Assembly (NCBI RefSeq): GCF_018687935.1
Contig: NZ_CP061308.1
Location: 1,482,048 to 1,546,047, forward strand
Source of the DNA: Polynucleobacter sp. JS-JIR-5-A7
Lineage (GTDB): Bacteria; Pseudomonadota; Gammaproteobacteria; Burkholderiales; Burkholderiaceae
Direction of reading: 5' to 3'
DNA: 64,000 nt
Part shown: positions 53,723-62,075 of the stretch, piece by piece
How positions within the stretch are numbered: the first letter of the stretch is position 1
How the letters are laid out: each line of letters begins with the position of its first letter
The notes under the pieces: model-generated
Told to the model about the DNA's origin: nothing
The model's input: the letters and a program-made list of their open reading frames with translations, nothing else
Database searches by the model: none
Translations under genes and position numbers: made by a program

Positions 53723-54412
53723 TTACTTGGAGATGCGTTGGGCGTCACGGATAATCTTCTCGCGCTTAGTCTTCTTATCGCCCAATACGGCTTTGGCCTT
53801 ATTCAAGGCGGCGGCAGTTTCGAGGGTGTCGTTGGTCATACCGCTAAATCCGGCATTGGCGATCATCTTGCCCTGTTCGATACCTTTGCGGAGGATTGAC
53901 TGGCGCATAGACTTTTCCATCTTGATCGCTTTGAGTTTCTCTAGCGGAGCGGAAAGTTGTGGCTCAAGTAAATCTAAATCGCGAAGGATTGCAGAAGATT
54001 TGGCATACAGAGATTTGCCAACCATTAGAGTATCGCCATTACTGGACAATACGCTTTCGGCGGCATCTTTATAAGCGTTAGCGAGAGCCTTCACTTGGTT
54101 GCGAAGGTTTTCAGTTTGTAAATACGCCGGTGAGAATGACATCGCCTGTTCAATATTGTGGCGTGTAGCCGCAGTGAAATGGGATGTTGTATCTCTGAAT
54201 AGTGCGCTAACACCTTTAGTGTCGTAGCGCTCGGCGTCGTCGTAACGTAAAGCGTTCAAATCATTAAGTTCGTGTTGGACACGATGAACTACTTCCAATA
54301 AGTTATCAACTGTCTTGTGAACAGAGGCCTTATCGGTTAGGGGCATAGTTGCGGTTTCGCCGTCAACGAGAATAATGACTTGATCGCCGGAGCGTTTTAA
54401 TTTTAGTGACAT
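53723..54412 (-). CDS. 229-aa helical/coiled-coil protein, unknown
   Basis: Begins with a short beta hairpin (MSLKLKRSGDQVIILVDGET), then long helices rich in Leu, Ala, Lys and Glu (KTVDNLLEVVHRVQHELNDL), ending very basic. Looks like a rod or chaperone-like protein; no family recognised. Nine bases separate it from the 335-aa gene. Confidence 0.55.
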   Translation of the reverse strand: MSLKLKRSGDQVIILVDGETATMPLTDKASVHKTVDNLLEVVHRVQHELNDLNALRYDDAERYDTKGVSALFRDTTSHFTAATRHNIEQAMSFSPAYLQTENLRNQVKALANAYKDAAESVLSSNGDTLMVGKSLYAKSSAILRDLDLLEPQLSAPLEKLKAIKMEKSMRQSILRKGIEQGKMIANAGFSGMTNDTLETAAALNKAKAVLGDKKTKREKIIRDAQRISK

Positions 54413-54480
54413 AAATAATCCTTTTATTTAGGATTGATAAACTCCATACACGTTCGCATGAAGATTGGTGTTAATAAGAT

Positions 54481-54642
54481 TTAGATAGATGCGAGTTGCA
54501 CATCAGTTGGGCGGGCAAGTGTTGGGTGATTCCAGAACTTGACGTAAGCGCCTTGACCATCGTCTTGTAGCGAGATAACTGAGTTGAAATCTTCGTCAGT
54601 TAAAGCGGGATAAAGGGATAGGATTTTTTCGTATAGGGTCAT
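54481..54642 (-). CDS. 53-aa XkdW-like tail-module companion protein
   Basis: MTLYEKILSLYPALTDEDFN, an aromatic/acidic middle, and a C terminus with WNHPTLARPTDVQLASI. The ending resembles small phage proteins (XkdW-type) that follow tail-fibre genes. The ATG at 54642 overlaps the fibre-gene stop (ATGA). Recognition is by pattern; moderate confidence in the family, good confidence that it is coding. Confidence 0.5.
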   Translation of the reverse strand: MTLYEKILSLYPALTDEDFNSVISLQDDGQGAYVKFWNHPTLARPTDVQLASI

Positions 54643-55340
54643 ACTAGGCTCCTTATAAATGCACCATCAAAATATGTATCGGTGTAATCAACGGATGCCG
54701 AGGTAGCGCTATGTTGGACATACAACTCAAAGTAATCACCAACAACACCGCTAACAAGCGCGGAGCCGCTACTGTTTGAATTGCCAGTAGGGATTACGAA
54801 GCCGTTTACCAAGAGCGTTCCATTCTTATACAGTTTGGATTGCAAGTTGGTTGCGGTAGTGCCAACTCGCACACGCCAGTTGAAGAGATATGCGCCATCG
54901 GTAGCTACAACAAAGCGTCCATCATTAGCGGCAGTAAAACCGTTGCCGATATTGAATGTTGTATCTTTCAAATAAACCTTTGTGGAGGTATTTTGTTGGA
55001 TAGATTGGTTTGCTGTTGGTGAAGGTGTAGCGCGAAAAGCGGGACCACTTGAGCCACCACTGCCACTACCATCGGCGCCGGCGGGACCTTGTGGGCCTAT
55101 ATCGCCTTTAGGGCCTTGCTCACCTTGAAGACCTTGTGGGCCTTGCTCTCCGGTATCGCCTTTAGGACCTTGCGGACCAATTGGACCTTGCTCGCCTGTT
55201 TCGCCTTGTGGGCCAACAACGGGTGGCACGTCTTTTGGTATTACATCCCAAGCGTAGCCATTCCATTTATATGAGATACCCGTATCACTTGTATATATGT
55301 CGTCAAGCGATGGATTCTCTGGGAAATTTAAAACTGCCAT
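54639..55340 (-). CDS. Tail-fibre-like protein: collagen repeat plus C1q-like head
   Basis: 233 aa. The N-terminal 40 residues (NFPENPSLDDIYTSDTGISY, WNGYAWDVI) match the start of many phage tail/fibre proteins. Residues 43-90 are 16 uninterrupted Gly-X-Y triplets rich in GPQ, GPK and GEQ. A Gly/Ser linker leads to a C-terminal beta-sandwich of C1q/TNF type (TNLQSKLYKNGTLL, VVGDYFELYVQHS). A trimeric receptor-binding fibre is inferred. Confidence 0.7.
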   Translation of the reverse strand: MAVLNFPENPSLDDIYTSDTGISYKWNGYAWDVIPKDVPPVVGPQGETGEQGPIGPQGPKGDTGEQGPQGLQGEQGPKGDIGPQGPAGADGSGSGGSSGPAFRATPSPTANQSIQQNTSTKVYLKDTTFNIGNGFTAANDGRFVVATDGAYLFNWRVRVGTTATNLQSKLYKNGTLLVNGFVIPTGNSNSSGSALVSGVVGDYFELYVQHSATSASVDYTDTYFDGAFIRSLV

Positions 55341-55407
55341 ATGTTCTCCTTATTGAGGAGTAATAGAACTCCATGCGATCTCGCATAGAGATGATTTATA
55401 AGATTTC

Positions 55408-55710
55408 TTAGACTTCTTTACTAAACTTATCCGCTAGGCGGGATAAATCAGGAGGTGGTCGATCGCTCTCTATATCGAATAACTCCAACTCGAAAGAGAA
55501 GGCGCCATCTTCATACATGCGATATAGCTTCCACCAAAGTTTTGACCGAAAATCATTGAATGAATAAGGCTCAAGTTTGCGTGGGATTGGCACTTCATTT
55601 CGCCACTCGTTGTAGGCGCATTGAGCGAAGCGCTGAAGAATGTAAGCACCTTCGGCATCTAACTCTAAAGGACCATACCAATACTTTTCCGGGTGTTTTT
55701 TACGCCTCAT
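55408..55710 (-). CDS. Hypothetical protein, accessory operon
   Basis: 100 aa, Trp/Tyr-rich with basic N terminus (MRRKKHPEKYWYGPLELDAE). No family recognised. Its start overlaps the upstream gene's stop by 4 bases. A 67-base gap separates it from the fibre gene. Confidence 0.55.
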   Translation of the reverse strand: MRRKKHPEKYWYGPLELDAEGAYILQRFAQCAYNEWRNEVPIPRKLEPYSFNDFRSKLWWKLYRMYEDGAFSFELELFDIESDRPPPDLSRLADKFSKEV

Positions 55711-56171
55711 TGGGCCAAGTCCTTAACAATCTTCATTACGATTGTTGGGGCAGTTTCATATAAAGCGCGAATAACGTTGTTCCAGTTTTCGAACTCGATA
55801 ACTGCGGCGCCATTTAAATGGCCTTTATCAACCAAAGATAGTTCGACAATGTCGCTATAGATTTGATACTTGCCCACAATCTTGTCGATTGGTGCGCCAA
55901 TTGATACACATTGATTTGGAGGCAACTCCTTATCGGTATTAATTAGTGCAGTTACTACGCACAATTCTGTTGTATCTGAGATTTCAGCGCATGGGATGAA
56001 AGCCAACTCGGCAAAGCCAAGCGGCTCTGTTTCATACTCATGATGATCTAGTAGCGGGCATAGTTGAGTTTTAGGTGCGTCTTTCTTGCGTATTACTAAA
56101 TCTCTTGTGCCATCAACGCAATCGATGAAAGGATGAGTGGCTAAGGCGATATATTGGTTTTGTTTGGTCAT
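55707..56171 (-). CDS. Hypothetical protein, accessory operon
   Basis: 154 aa, beta-rich with five Cys spread through the sequence and a helical C terminus (NWNNVIRALYETAPTIVMKI). No family recognised. Overlaps both neighbours by 4 bases. Confidence 0.55.
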   Translation of the reverse strand: MTKQNQYIALATHPFIDCVDGTRDLVIRKKDAPKTQLCPLLDHHEYETEPLGFAELAFIPCAEISDTTELCVVTALINTDKELPPNQCVSIGAPIDKIVGKYQIYSDIVELSLVDKGHLNGAAVIEFENWNNVIRALYETAPTIVMKIVKDLAQ

Positions 56172-56485
56172 AGTTGATAGTTTTTTCTTATGTCTGAGAA
56201 GTAGAGAAATGGGACGCGTGCCTCCATCCGCTTTAGCTTGTCAAAGAAAGATAGCTCTCGATCTGCTAATAACTCGTCGGTGATCTTTTTATAAATCGGG
56301 GAGTTGGAGAAATAGATGCGGATGGCGTCGGGCTCTTGGTCAACGTAGTCTTGCAAGGTTGAGACAATCGCCCACTGAGGGATATATAAATCTATAGTGG
56401 ATTTATTCTTTATTACTACTTTGAGTGAAAAGCTGTTATTTGGGTTATGTAAGATTGAGGCATCAAATGTGGGATGTCGCCTCAT
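56168..56485 (-). CDS. Hypothetical protein, accessory operon
   Basis: 105 aa; starts MRRHPTFDASILHNPNNSFS, then a predicted strand-rich half and a charged helix (KLKRMEARVPFLYF). No family recognised. ATGA overlaps at both ends. Confidence 0.55.
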   Translation of the reverse strand: MRRHPTFDASILHNPNNSFSLKVVIKNKSTIDLYIPQWAIVSTLQDYVDQEPDAIRIYFSNSPIYKKITDELLADRELSFFDKLKRMEARVPFLYFSDIRKNYQL

Positions 56486-56829
56486 TTGCGGTAGTTACGT
56501 GGGTGGAAGTCATCAGCGCAAAACACATTAGTAACAGTGATATCTGGTCTAAGTTGCAACAACTCAGAATTTTTACGACTCCATGCAACGGATGCGTCGG
56601 CTTTGAGTAACTCCCACTCATCTTTGAAGTTGACGTCACTAACAAAGACGGTAATTTCTTTTATTGTGAAGTCTTGATTGGCAAATCGAGCCGAAAACTT
56701 ATTGACGGTAGACTCGAAGTTGTCATACAGCGCTACATAACTGCTAATAGTCTTTTGTTTAGGACGACCGTTTGAGCGTAACTCTGGTGTTTCAACTACA
56801 AAAATTGCCATGAAGTATTGATTAATCAT
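56482..56829 (-). CDS. Hypothetical protein, accessory operon
   Basis: 115 aa from ATG 56829 (MINQYFMAIFVVETPELRSN) with AAAGGA upstream; a longer frame to 56985 is rejected because it would overrun the preceding gene. Contains conserved-looking FSARFANQDFTIKEITVFVS. No family recognised. Confidence 0.55.
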   Translation of the reverse strand: MINQYFMAIFVVETPELRSNGRPKQKTISSYVALYDNFESTVNKFSARFANQDFTIKEITVFVSDVNFKDEWELLKADASVAWSRKNSELLQLRPDITVTNVFCADDFHPRNYRK

Positions 56830-57058
56830 TCTCACTGTCCTTTGCGATAAGTTGTAATTTGATGTAACCGCTATCGGGGCGATGTGGGTCAACGAATTGA
56901 GATAAATCAATCCCATGACGGATAAGGACGAACTCACTATCGGATTTGTGGTCAAGTAGGATGGCACCAATCTTGATGGTGGCACCGGTTTCTCTAAACC
57001 TTGCTACAAGGATTGCGGAGGTTGAGACATTGGGGTTAGGTGTTTTGTTCTGTGGCAT
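56822..57058 (-). CDS. Hypothetical protein, accessory operon
   Basis: 78 aa, beta-rich (SAILVARFRETGATIKIGAI). No family recognised. Overlaps the next gene by 8 bases. Confidence 0.5.
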   Translation of the reverse strand: MPQNKTPNPNVSTSAILVARFRETGATIKIGAILLDHKSDSEFVLIRHGIDLSQFVDPHRPDSGYIKLQLIAKDSEND

Positions 57059-57080
57059 TTTTTACTTTCGTGTTTATTAG

Positions 57081-57374
57081 TTACTCAAACTCAGCGAAGT
57101 TATCGGCTTCGAGAAGATTCGCTTGTAGGAGCTTGTGATTAATTTGTGAGAGCAGTCGATCTTCATTAACAAAGGAGTGGTTTTGGTAAACCAAATCGCT
57201 TTCGGCAATTGCGCTAATTTGAATGCGAGCGTTAATCCAATCGATTGCTAGATCTTTTGCTTCGGTGGCTTCGTAGCCGGCTTGGAGTAATAGGCGATAG
57301 GCGTATTGGATGTAGGCACGTGTTATGTAGTGCTTTGCGCCCTTGCTATCGACAATTACGTATTCGTGGGTCAT
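57081..57374 (-). CDS. Hypothetical protein next to the TerS-like gene
   Basis: 97 aa, helical, acidic C terminus. Begins MTHEYVIVDSKGAKHYITRA. It overlaps the TerS-like gene by 4 bases and sits where a large terminase would be expected, but is far too small to be one. Confidence 0.55.
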   Translation of the reverse strand: MTHEYVIVDSKGAKHYITRAYIQYAYRLLLQAGYEATEAKDLAIDWINARIQISAIAESDLVYQNHSFVNEDRLLSQINHKLLQANLLEADNFAEFE

Positions 57375-57922
57375 TGGGTAATACTTTCTAAAGGTAAGTC
57401 ATCCAAGAAGGCGGTAGCTTTACGGCGGGCTTCTATATCTTTGATATCCAACGTCTGTGCGTCAGTGGTTGAGTTTGTGGATTTCGAGAGCACTAAATTT
57501 GCTACCTCTCGGGAGTTGGTATTCATGGCCTCACTCCGCATGGCGGAACCGTTTAACTGTGCGGCGCTAACACCTAGGCGGGTAGTGAGGGTGTGCAACT
57601 GGGTTACTACCGAAGCGCAAGCGGTGGAGATCTCTTTAATTGATTTGATATCGCTTGGGAGGAGGATCTCTTTGGCTAGGTATTGGGTTTGTTGCGATGT
57701 AAGGTTTGCGAGAGTTGCCTCAAGACGGGCTAAAACGATCAATAGGTTGATTTCGTTTTTATTCCAAAGTCGAGGTGCTCTACATGCCAAGTAGGTAAAG
57801 GTTTTCTCGGCTACGGTTTGGGGTTCATCGATTACGAGGCTTTGGGTGTATTCGACTAACGCCGAGAAGTCGGCAAAGATTTGAATACGGCCCGTTACTG
57901 AGTTGGATTTGCTTTTAGCCAT
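57371..57922 (-). CDS. Possible P27-type small terminase subunit
   Basis: 183 aa. The middle (about residues 50-125: LWNKNEINLLIVLARLEATL, then a second helix pair ending TTRLGVSAAQ) has the length and helix pattern of phage P27-family TerS, which recognises pac/cos sites for DNA packaging. Basic Ser-rich N terminus, acidic C terminus. No large terminase follows. The match is by pattern only; a non-terminase helical DNA-binding protein is the alternative. Confidence 0.4.
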   Translation of the reverse strand: MAKSKSNSVTGRIQIFADFSALVEYTQSLVIDEPQTVAEKTFTYLACRAPRLWNKNEINLLIVLARLEATLANLTSQQTQYLAKEILLPSDIKSIKEISTACASVVTQLHTLTTRLGVSAAQLNGSAMRSEAMNTNSREVANLVLSKSTNSTTDAQTLDIKDIEARRKATAFLDDLPLESITQ

Positions 57923-58204
57923 GGATTGCTAGTTCTTTCGTTTTGGTTACGGGTTGAACGGGTGAGATTGAGCGCAGAAGAGGCTCAGATCACTTCTGAT
58001 TGGTAGTTAATATGGTTCTATTCCCGGTAGATTCGGGAGTGACTGGGTGAAACGTGGGTGATCCGGATGCGCTTTGGGTCGGCCCGATGATCACGTGCGT
58101 GTGGAAAACACCTCCGCACAGGTTACGAAGCAGTGCACCCATTTTGCGTATAGCCGCCTACTTCTTTATGGGAGCCCGCTTGTAGCGTTTAAGGCGTTTT
58201 GTAA
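57923..58204 (-). other. GC-richer 280-bp gap, possible structured RNA or 50-aa ORF
   Basis: No gene of normal size. It is visibly richer in G and C than its neighbours. On the minus strand it contains a stem GTGCG...CGCAC enclosing GTG-TTTTC-CAC (around 58090-58118), and a 50-codon frame starting at an ATG near 58142 (MGALLRNLCGGVFHTHVIIG...) with no ribosome site. Structured RNA, packaging site next to terS, or leader are all possible. Confidence 0.35.
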
Positions 58205-58585
58205 TTAATGGAGCACTGGTTTGTTGGAGTCTGTTTGGTTGTCCGCTTCGGTTGCTACCCTGTTGGACACGTCTTCACCGACTGCACACGTAACACACTC
58301 ATCACTAACGACTACATCGAATGCAAGGCCATTAGTGGTGGCTATACCGCATACACAATACTTCTGATACAGACCTAACTGTTGCTCTTCATTCTCCACT
58401 ACCGTTAATGTGTCATGCACGGTATCTAATACGATACCCACAGTAGTATGTCCTTCATCAGTTGTTGTTACGTTCCACACAGCAGTTACGACACTACTAC
58501 CATCCTCTGTTGTGAATAGCTGTGGCACTATATCTAAGTAATTGGTAATGGTATTTGATACATCTATTATTGTTGTTGTGTTCAT
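58205..58585 (-). CDS. Hypothetical Thr/Val-rich protein
   Basis: 126 aa, acidic, strand-rich, with a Cys group (YCVCGI and CVTCAVG) that could bind metal. No family recognised. The ATG overlaps the stop of the 32-aa ORF upstream (TAATG). Confidence 0.5.
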   Translation of the reverse strand: MNTTTIIDVSNTITNYLDIVPQLFTTEDGSSVVTAVWNVTTTDEGHTTVGIVLDTVHDTLTVVENEEQQLGLYQKYCVCGIATTNGLAFDVVVSDECVTCAVGEDVSNRVATEADNQTDSNKPVLH

Positions 58586-58683
58586 TAGGCTCTTTCTGTT
58601 AGCTTCTCTACTGCGTATATGGATACGGTATTACCGATGCGGGCGTAGGTAACTACACGATCGGCGTATTTAATTGAATACAT
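58585..58683 (-). CDS. 32-aa ORF coupled to the next gene
   Basis: ATG at 58683 with AGGAA eight bases upstream; product MYSIKYADRVVTYARIGNTV then SIYAVEKLTERA. Its stop overlaps the following start. Small but well supported by spacing; function unknown. Confidence 0.45.
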   Translation of the reverse strand: MYSIKYADRVVTYARIGNTVSIYAVEKLTERA

Positions 58684-58694
58684 GTTTGTTGTTC

Positions 58695-59018
58695 CTATCG
58701 AATGATTGCTTTAGTTAATACATTCATGGCGGACTTAAAGTCATCCTCTAAGTCATCTACATCTGTGGGTATGTAGTCGAAGCCGAACTCTTTATGGTTG
58801 GCTAAGGCAATCACATCATCGATTGAGTTGAGATCGCTCACCTTCCCAAAGACGATGTGGTTCTTATTGCCGTATCGCTCTGTAAAGAGTTTGGTTACGT
58901 GTAGTGAATACCAACTAATAGAGTGTGGAGTGTCTTTATGTCGCTCTACGGTTATCTCGTTGGTGTCATTGTCTAGATAGACGTTGATTAGGTTCTTGTG
59001 CCATGCGATTTTTGGCAT
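58695..59018 (-). CDS. Hypothetical protein, accessory operon
   Basis: 107 aa, mixed alpha/beta, starts MPKIAWHKNLINVYLDNDTN. No family recognised. One base separates its start from the stop of the preceding gene. Confidence 0.5.
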   Translation of the reverse strand: MPKIAWHKNLINVYLDNDTNEITVERHKDTPHSISWYSLHVTKLFTERYGNKNHIVFGKVSDLNSIDDVIALANHKEFGFDYIPTDVDDLEDDFKSAMNVLTKAIIR

Positions 59019-59019
59019 G

Positions 59020-59208
59020 TTAGCGAACCTCCATCATGGCATCGGCTAGCTCGTAAACGTGCTTTGCTAGTCTCTCGTTAGAAATGCCGTCTTCGTAATA
59101 GGACTTTTCGGCAAGAGCTTCAAGAGCTTTGGCGGCGAAGTAATCACGCAAGGTCATACCTCGATCTGAGTGAGATGGATACGCGTATTGGGTCTTAGTA
59201 GACATAAG
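59020..59208 (-). CDS. Small phage-type protein (MTLRDYFAAKAL motif)
   Basis: 62 aa from ATG 59208 (MSTKTQYAYPSHSDRG). DRGMTLRDYFAAKALEAL is a motif found in many short phage/prophage hypothetical proteins. Function unknown. First gene of the leftward accessory operon, about 70 bases from the 49-bp repeat that carries a promoter-like TATATA. Confidence 0.6.
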   Translation of the reverse strand, partial: LMSTKTQYAYPSHSDRGMTLRDYFAAKALEALAEKSYYEDGISNERLAKHVYELADAMMEVR

Positions 59209-59278
59209 TAAGTCTTTCTGAAATAGGTGAAATAAATGAATAAAGCCCACCGATGACATGAGCCAAGGGAGGGCGTTT

Positions 59279-59327
59279 GGAAGTTCTGGTGGAAGTTCTG
59301 CTATATAAATATATTAAGAACTTTGAA
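59279..59327 (-). repeat. 49-bp repeat, copy A (inverted relative to copy B at 62076)
   Basis: On the minus strand it reads TTCAAAGTTCT, 8 variable bases, TTATATAGC, then AGAACTTCCACC and AGAACTTCC. It equals copy B at 46 of 49 positions; the 3 differences are in the 8-base AT spacer. AAGTTCT/AGAACTT half-sites flank a TATATA box, so it may be an operator-promoter for the leftward operon. Confidence 0.8.
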
Positions 59328-59338
59328 CTTAGTGCTTG

Positions 59339-60607
59339 CTAGAAGTCAGATTCAGGAGGTGACTTATAGTTTGCTGCGAACTGCGTTAACGGCAGGATGG
59401 CTATGCCTGATTTGGGAAGCTCTACTTCGGCTACCTTAAACAACCAATCCCGATACTGAGGGTAGTCTTGCTTGGCTATGCCGTAAAAGCGAGTAAAGGA
59501 TGCAGTATCAAACTGTTTAGATATCTCTGATACTTCAGCTTTACCGCCTCTTCCTATTTTGAACTCAATCTCTTTGACACTTTCAGAGAGGTTAATCAGC
59601 TTTTGAGCGATTTTCTCGTAAATGCTTTTAGATTTGATCTCGGCACCATTTGAAGCAAGGTGGCGATACTCATCAAGAGTGTAGAGTTTTAGGATAGGAA
59701 ACCATATGTCTTCTTTGGTCCACTCTCCATTGCGACTAAGAGCAGATTGAGAGACTGTTCTACCACCGGCAATACAGACCTCATAAATACGAGTTTGCCG
59801 TTTCTTATTGGCGATTACTCGTGGGATGTTGAGATCCATGTCCCATGAGGAGATGAACGAGGCCTCAAGGTTGGAGACAAGCGAACTGCCGCCGGCACCA
59901 TGAACGATTACGCCTTCTTCAAATCCGGCACGACCGCGTTGAAGGCCTTGTTCGCCTTCTGAAGTCTTTCCGGTGTGGTGGACTGTAACGGTTGGACATT
60001 GAAGGCCTTTAATCAATTTAGTTAACTGACTTAAAAGACTATTGTCATTCTCGTTATCAACGGCGAAACAAAAGCGGAGTGTATCGAAGTAAATAACTGG
60101 CTTTACCTCGTAAGTGCCTTCTCCGATTGTCATGGGCTTTTGGACGGTCATCTCTTCGATTAATAGACCTAAAGCGGAGACAAACGCTTCTTCGCTAGCA
60201 TGATCAGATGGAAGTCCTGTTACAAGTAAAGAGGATTCGAAGATTTCTGTGATTTCTTCGTTACTGCATCCACACTCCTGTAAGTAGGTCATCATCATGT
60301 TAGTGAACTGGTCGGTATCCTCAGAGATGTAAATAACCTTGCGAGTATCACGGACGGAGACGTTAATGCACTCTTCGTGAATGTAACCGAGCATGGCGCC
60401 GATCTCGCCGACGTTGCTAAAGGTCTTCTTCGCTTGAGTGTGGCCAATTTTGAGGTTGTTACCTTCGGGCATGTAGCCATCGATTAACCATTCGGTCGCT
60501 TTGATCTCTTTTGGGAGGATTCGGGACGAAAGAATTCGGTTACGGAAGGTTACTGTGTCCTGTGTTGGGATGGGCTTTGATAAATCTAAGTCGTTAAAAG
60601 CGGTCAT
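59339..60607 (-). CDS. RepA-like replicative helicase/ATPase (AAA_25 type)
   Basis: 422 aa RecA-fold ATPase. Walker A is degenerate (GHTQAKKT, residues 55-62), Walker B VIYFDTL (Asp175), and the VHHTGK segment (209-214) with a following GxGGSS loop (GAGGSSLV) is typical of RepA-type helicases of plasmids and phages. The C-terminal 150 residues look helical. Overlaps the primase gene by 4 bases (ATGA), forming a replication module. Confidence 0.75.
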   Translation of the reverse strand: MTAFNDLDLSKPIPTQDTVTFRNRILSSRILPKEIKATEWLIDGYMPEGNNLKIGHTQAKKTFSNVGEIGAMLGYIHEECINVSVRDTRKVIYISEDTDQFTNMMMTYLQECGCSNEEITEIFESSLLVTGLPSDHASEEAFVSALGLLIEEMTVQKPMTIGEGTYEVKPVIYFDTLRFCFAVDNENDNSLLSQLTKLIKGLQCPTVTVHHTGKTSEGEQGLQRGRAGFEEGVIVHGAGGSSLVSNLEASFISSWDMDLNIPRVIANKKRQTRIYEVCIAGGRTVSQSALSRNGEWTKEDIWFPILKLYTLDEYRHLASNGAEIKSKSIYEKIAQKLINLSESVKEIEFKIGRGGKAEVSEISKQFDTASFTRFYGIAKQDYPQYRDWLFKVAEVELPKSGIAILPLTQFAANYKSPPESDF

Positions 60608-61626
60608 GCTACTACCTCGCCTTTTACGATTCGCATCGCTTTGCTGAAATCGCCATTACATTCCAAATGATGTAATACATCGAATGGAGAGATAGCGATA
60701 CGGCCATACCAACTACCGCCAAGAGGTCGAGGCCAATCATTGCGTTCAGCTACTTCAATCATCTTATGCATCAAAAGATCGGTTTCGTGATGGATAAAGA
60801 CGATGTTGTCGCTTACTACACACGCGGCACTACCGCTACTAGATTGAGGTGAGAGATATCGATCGCCGATACACTGGTAATCGTTTCGCTCTAACATCAC
60901 TCTAATATCCATGCGCTCGTTGAACACATCGATTGAGCCATTTTGAGATGGATTTATCTGTGAGTTGTATTTGCGGAGGCGCTCGGTTTCTTCTCGCTGA
61001 AAACGAAGGTCTTCGGCTAAAGGTTCGAACTTGGATACATTTATCGCGTTACCGTTTAGGTTGATTTCTGATGTGTATGCTTTGGCGTCTTCTGCGTGTG
61101 AGGCAATGTAGAAGATGCGAGCCATATCGCAACAGGAACCATCTAAAGCAAAGTCAAACTTACTGTTTAAGCGGGACCATATCACTTCGTAAAGGTCTTT
61201 CTCGTGCTTTGCAATGGGACGAGATAAAGGTATTACGATTCGCATTTTATGGTGATCGCTTGAGTGGCTAAAGGAGGTGTAAAGAACGTAGGCGAGATTG
61301 AGTTCTTTCAAGATCGCTTTGACATCGCCAAGGGATTTGTAAGGGACCTTGCTATCGTTGTTATCTACATCTAAGCCAATTGCAGTTACGGATTTCATAG
61401 CGTCATATCCACGCATGGTTTTATAAAGTTCGCCAGTTTTACCATTAGCCTTCTCGATTACTTGAGTTGAGGATAGTTGGATAAGTTGAGCGTCTTGTTT
61501 GTTTGCGTAGGTTTTGTGACGGGAGATAAACTTTGCCATCTCTTGCCATGAGGTTGTGTATTCGCGCCCAAGATAGCTTTTGGCGCTTGGGAATACGGTG
61601 TAGGTTACTTTTGAGTTAGCTAGCAT
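60604..61626 (-). CDS. Primase-like protein (archaeo-eukaryotic primase fold)
   Basis: 340 aa. TAIGLDVDNND (Asp86, Asp88) and SFSHSSDHHKMRIVIPLSR (His121, Arg129) fit the DxD and sxH/R motifs of the AEP primase superfamily as in phage and plasmid primases. The C-terminal half is unassigned. Overlaps the preceding 90-aa gene by 11 bases and the helicase by 4. Confidence 0.7.
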   Translation of the reverse strand: MLANSKVTYTVFPSAKSYLGREYTTSWQEMAKFISRHKTYANKQDAQLIQLSSTQVIEKANGKTGELYKTMRGYDAMKSVTAIGLDVDNNDSKVPYKSLGDVKAILKELNLAYVLYTSFSHSSDHHKMRIVIPLSRPIAKHEKDLYEVIWSRLNSKFDFALDGSCCDMARIFYIASHAEDAKAYTSEINLNGNAINVSKFEPLAEDLRFQREETERLRKYNSQINPSQNGSIDVFNERMDIRVMLERNDYQCIGDRYLSPQSSSGSAACVVSDNIVFIHHETDLLMHKMIEVAERNDWPRPLGGSWYGRIAISPFDVLHHLECNGDFSKAMRIVKGEVVA

Positions 61627-61888
61627 GACCCGTAATCTCCTCGTTGCGTTCTGCTACATTTCGCAAGGTGTCGTTCCAGACCACTGCTCTTGAGTAAGTT
61701 AGATATGCGTTATAGGCACGTCTAAGTAAGAGTGAGTTTGGGTCGTTGTTTGGAATACTGAGGATACGGGCTTGAGCGGACTCAAGGGAGCGAAGAAGCT
61801 CCGGTTCGTGTGCGGCTAGGATATCCGTTGCAGATGATAGGTTGATGCGTAGGAGATCCTTGACCTGATCGTGTAAGGTTGATTTCAT
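61616..61888 (-). CDS. Hypothetical protein at the head of the replication operon
   Basis: 90 aa, helical (LHDQVKDLLRINLSSATDIL). No family recognised. Its upstream region (61889-62154) holds a perfect palindrome GCGGTTCAACCGC (61941-61953), the hairpin CTCTAAA-N7-TTTAGAG (62033-62053) and repeat copy B. Confidence 0.5.
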   Translation of the reverse strand: MKSTLHDQVKDLLRINLSSATDILAAHEPELLRSLESAQARILSIPNNDPNSLLLRRAYNAYLTYSRAVVWNDTLRNVAERNEEITGHAS

Positions 61889-62075
61889 GTGAAACTTTCA
61901 AGTGAAATAAAGTGAATCTCACCTTAGTGGCGAGAAGATTGCGGTTCAACCGCTGATAAGAGATAGGTGTATTTCTTTAAGAGTTCTAAAGGGCATCGCA
62001 AGCTACAGTAGTAGTCCAGACGCTCCATAGCACTCTAAATGCTCGCTTTAGAGCTTGCTCTGCTAGTTCTTAGTT

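Noticed and set aside
55085..55215. Regular GC-rich 9-base periodicity that could suggest a microsatellite or CRISPR-like array
   Set aside because: It is the coding sequence of the Gly-X-Y collagen triplets; there are no conserved direct repeats with unique spacers.
56830..56985. N-terminal extension of the 115-aa accessory protein to 56985
   Set aside because: It would overlap most of the preceding 78-aa gene; the internal ATG at 56829 has a proper ribosome site.
57306..57794. 162-codon plus-strand frame opposite the TerS-like gene
   Set aside because: It is antisense to a well-placed minus-strand gene in a continuous overlapping operon, and has no ribosome site or recognisable protein features.
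57923..58204. tRNA or tmRNA in the GC-rich gap
   Set aside because: No acceptor-stem pairing with a T-loop GTTCRA consensus could be found on either strand.
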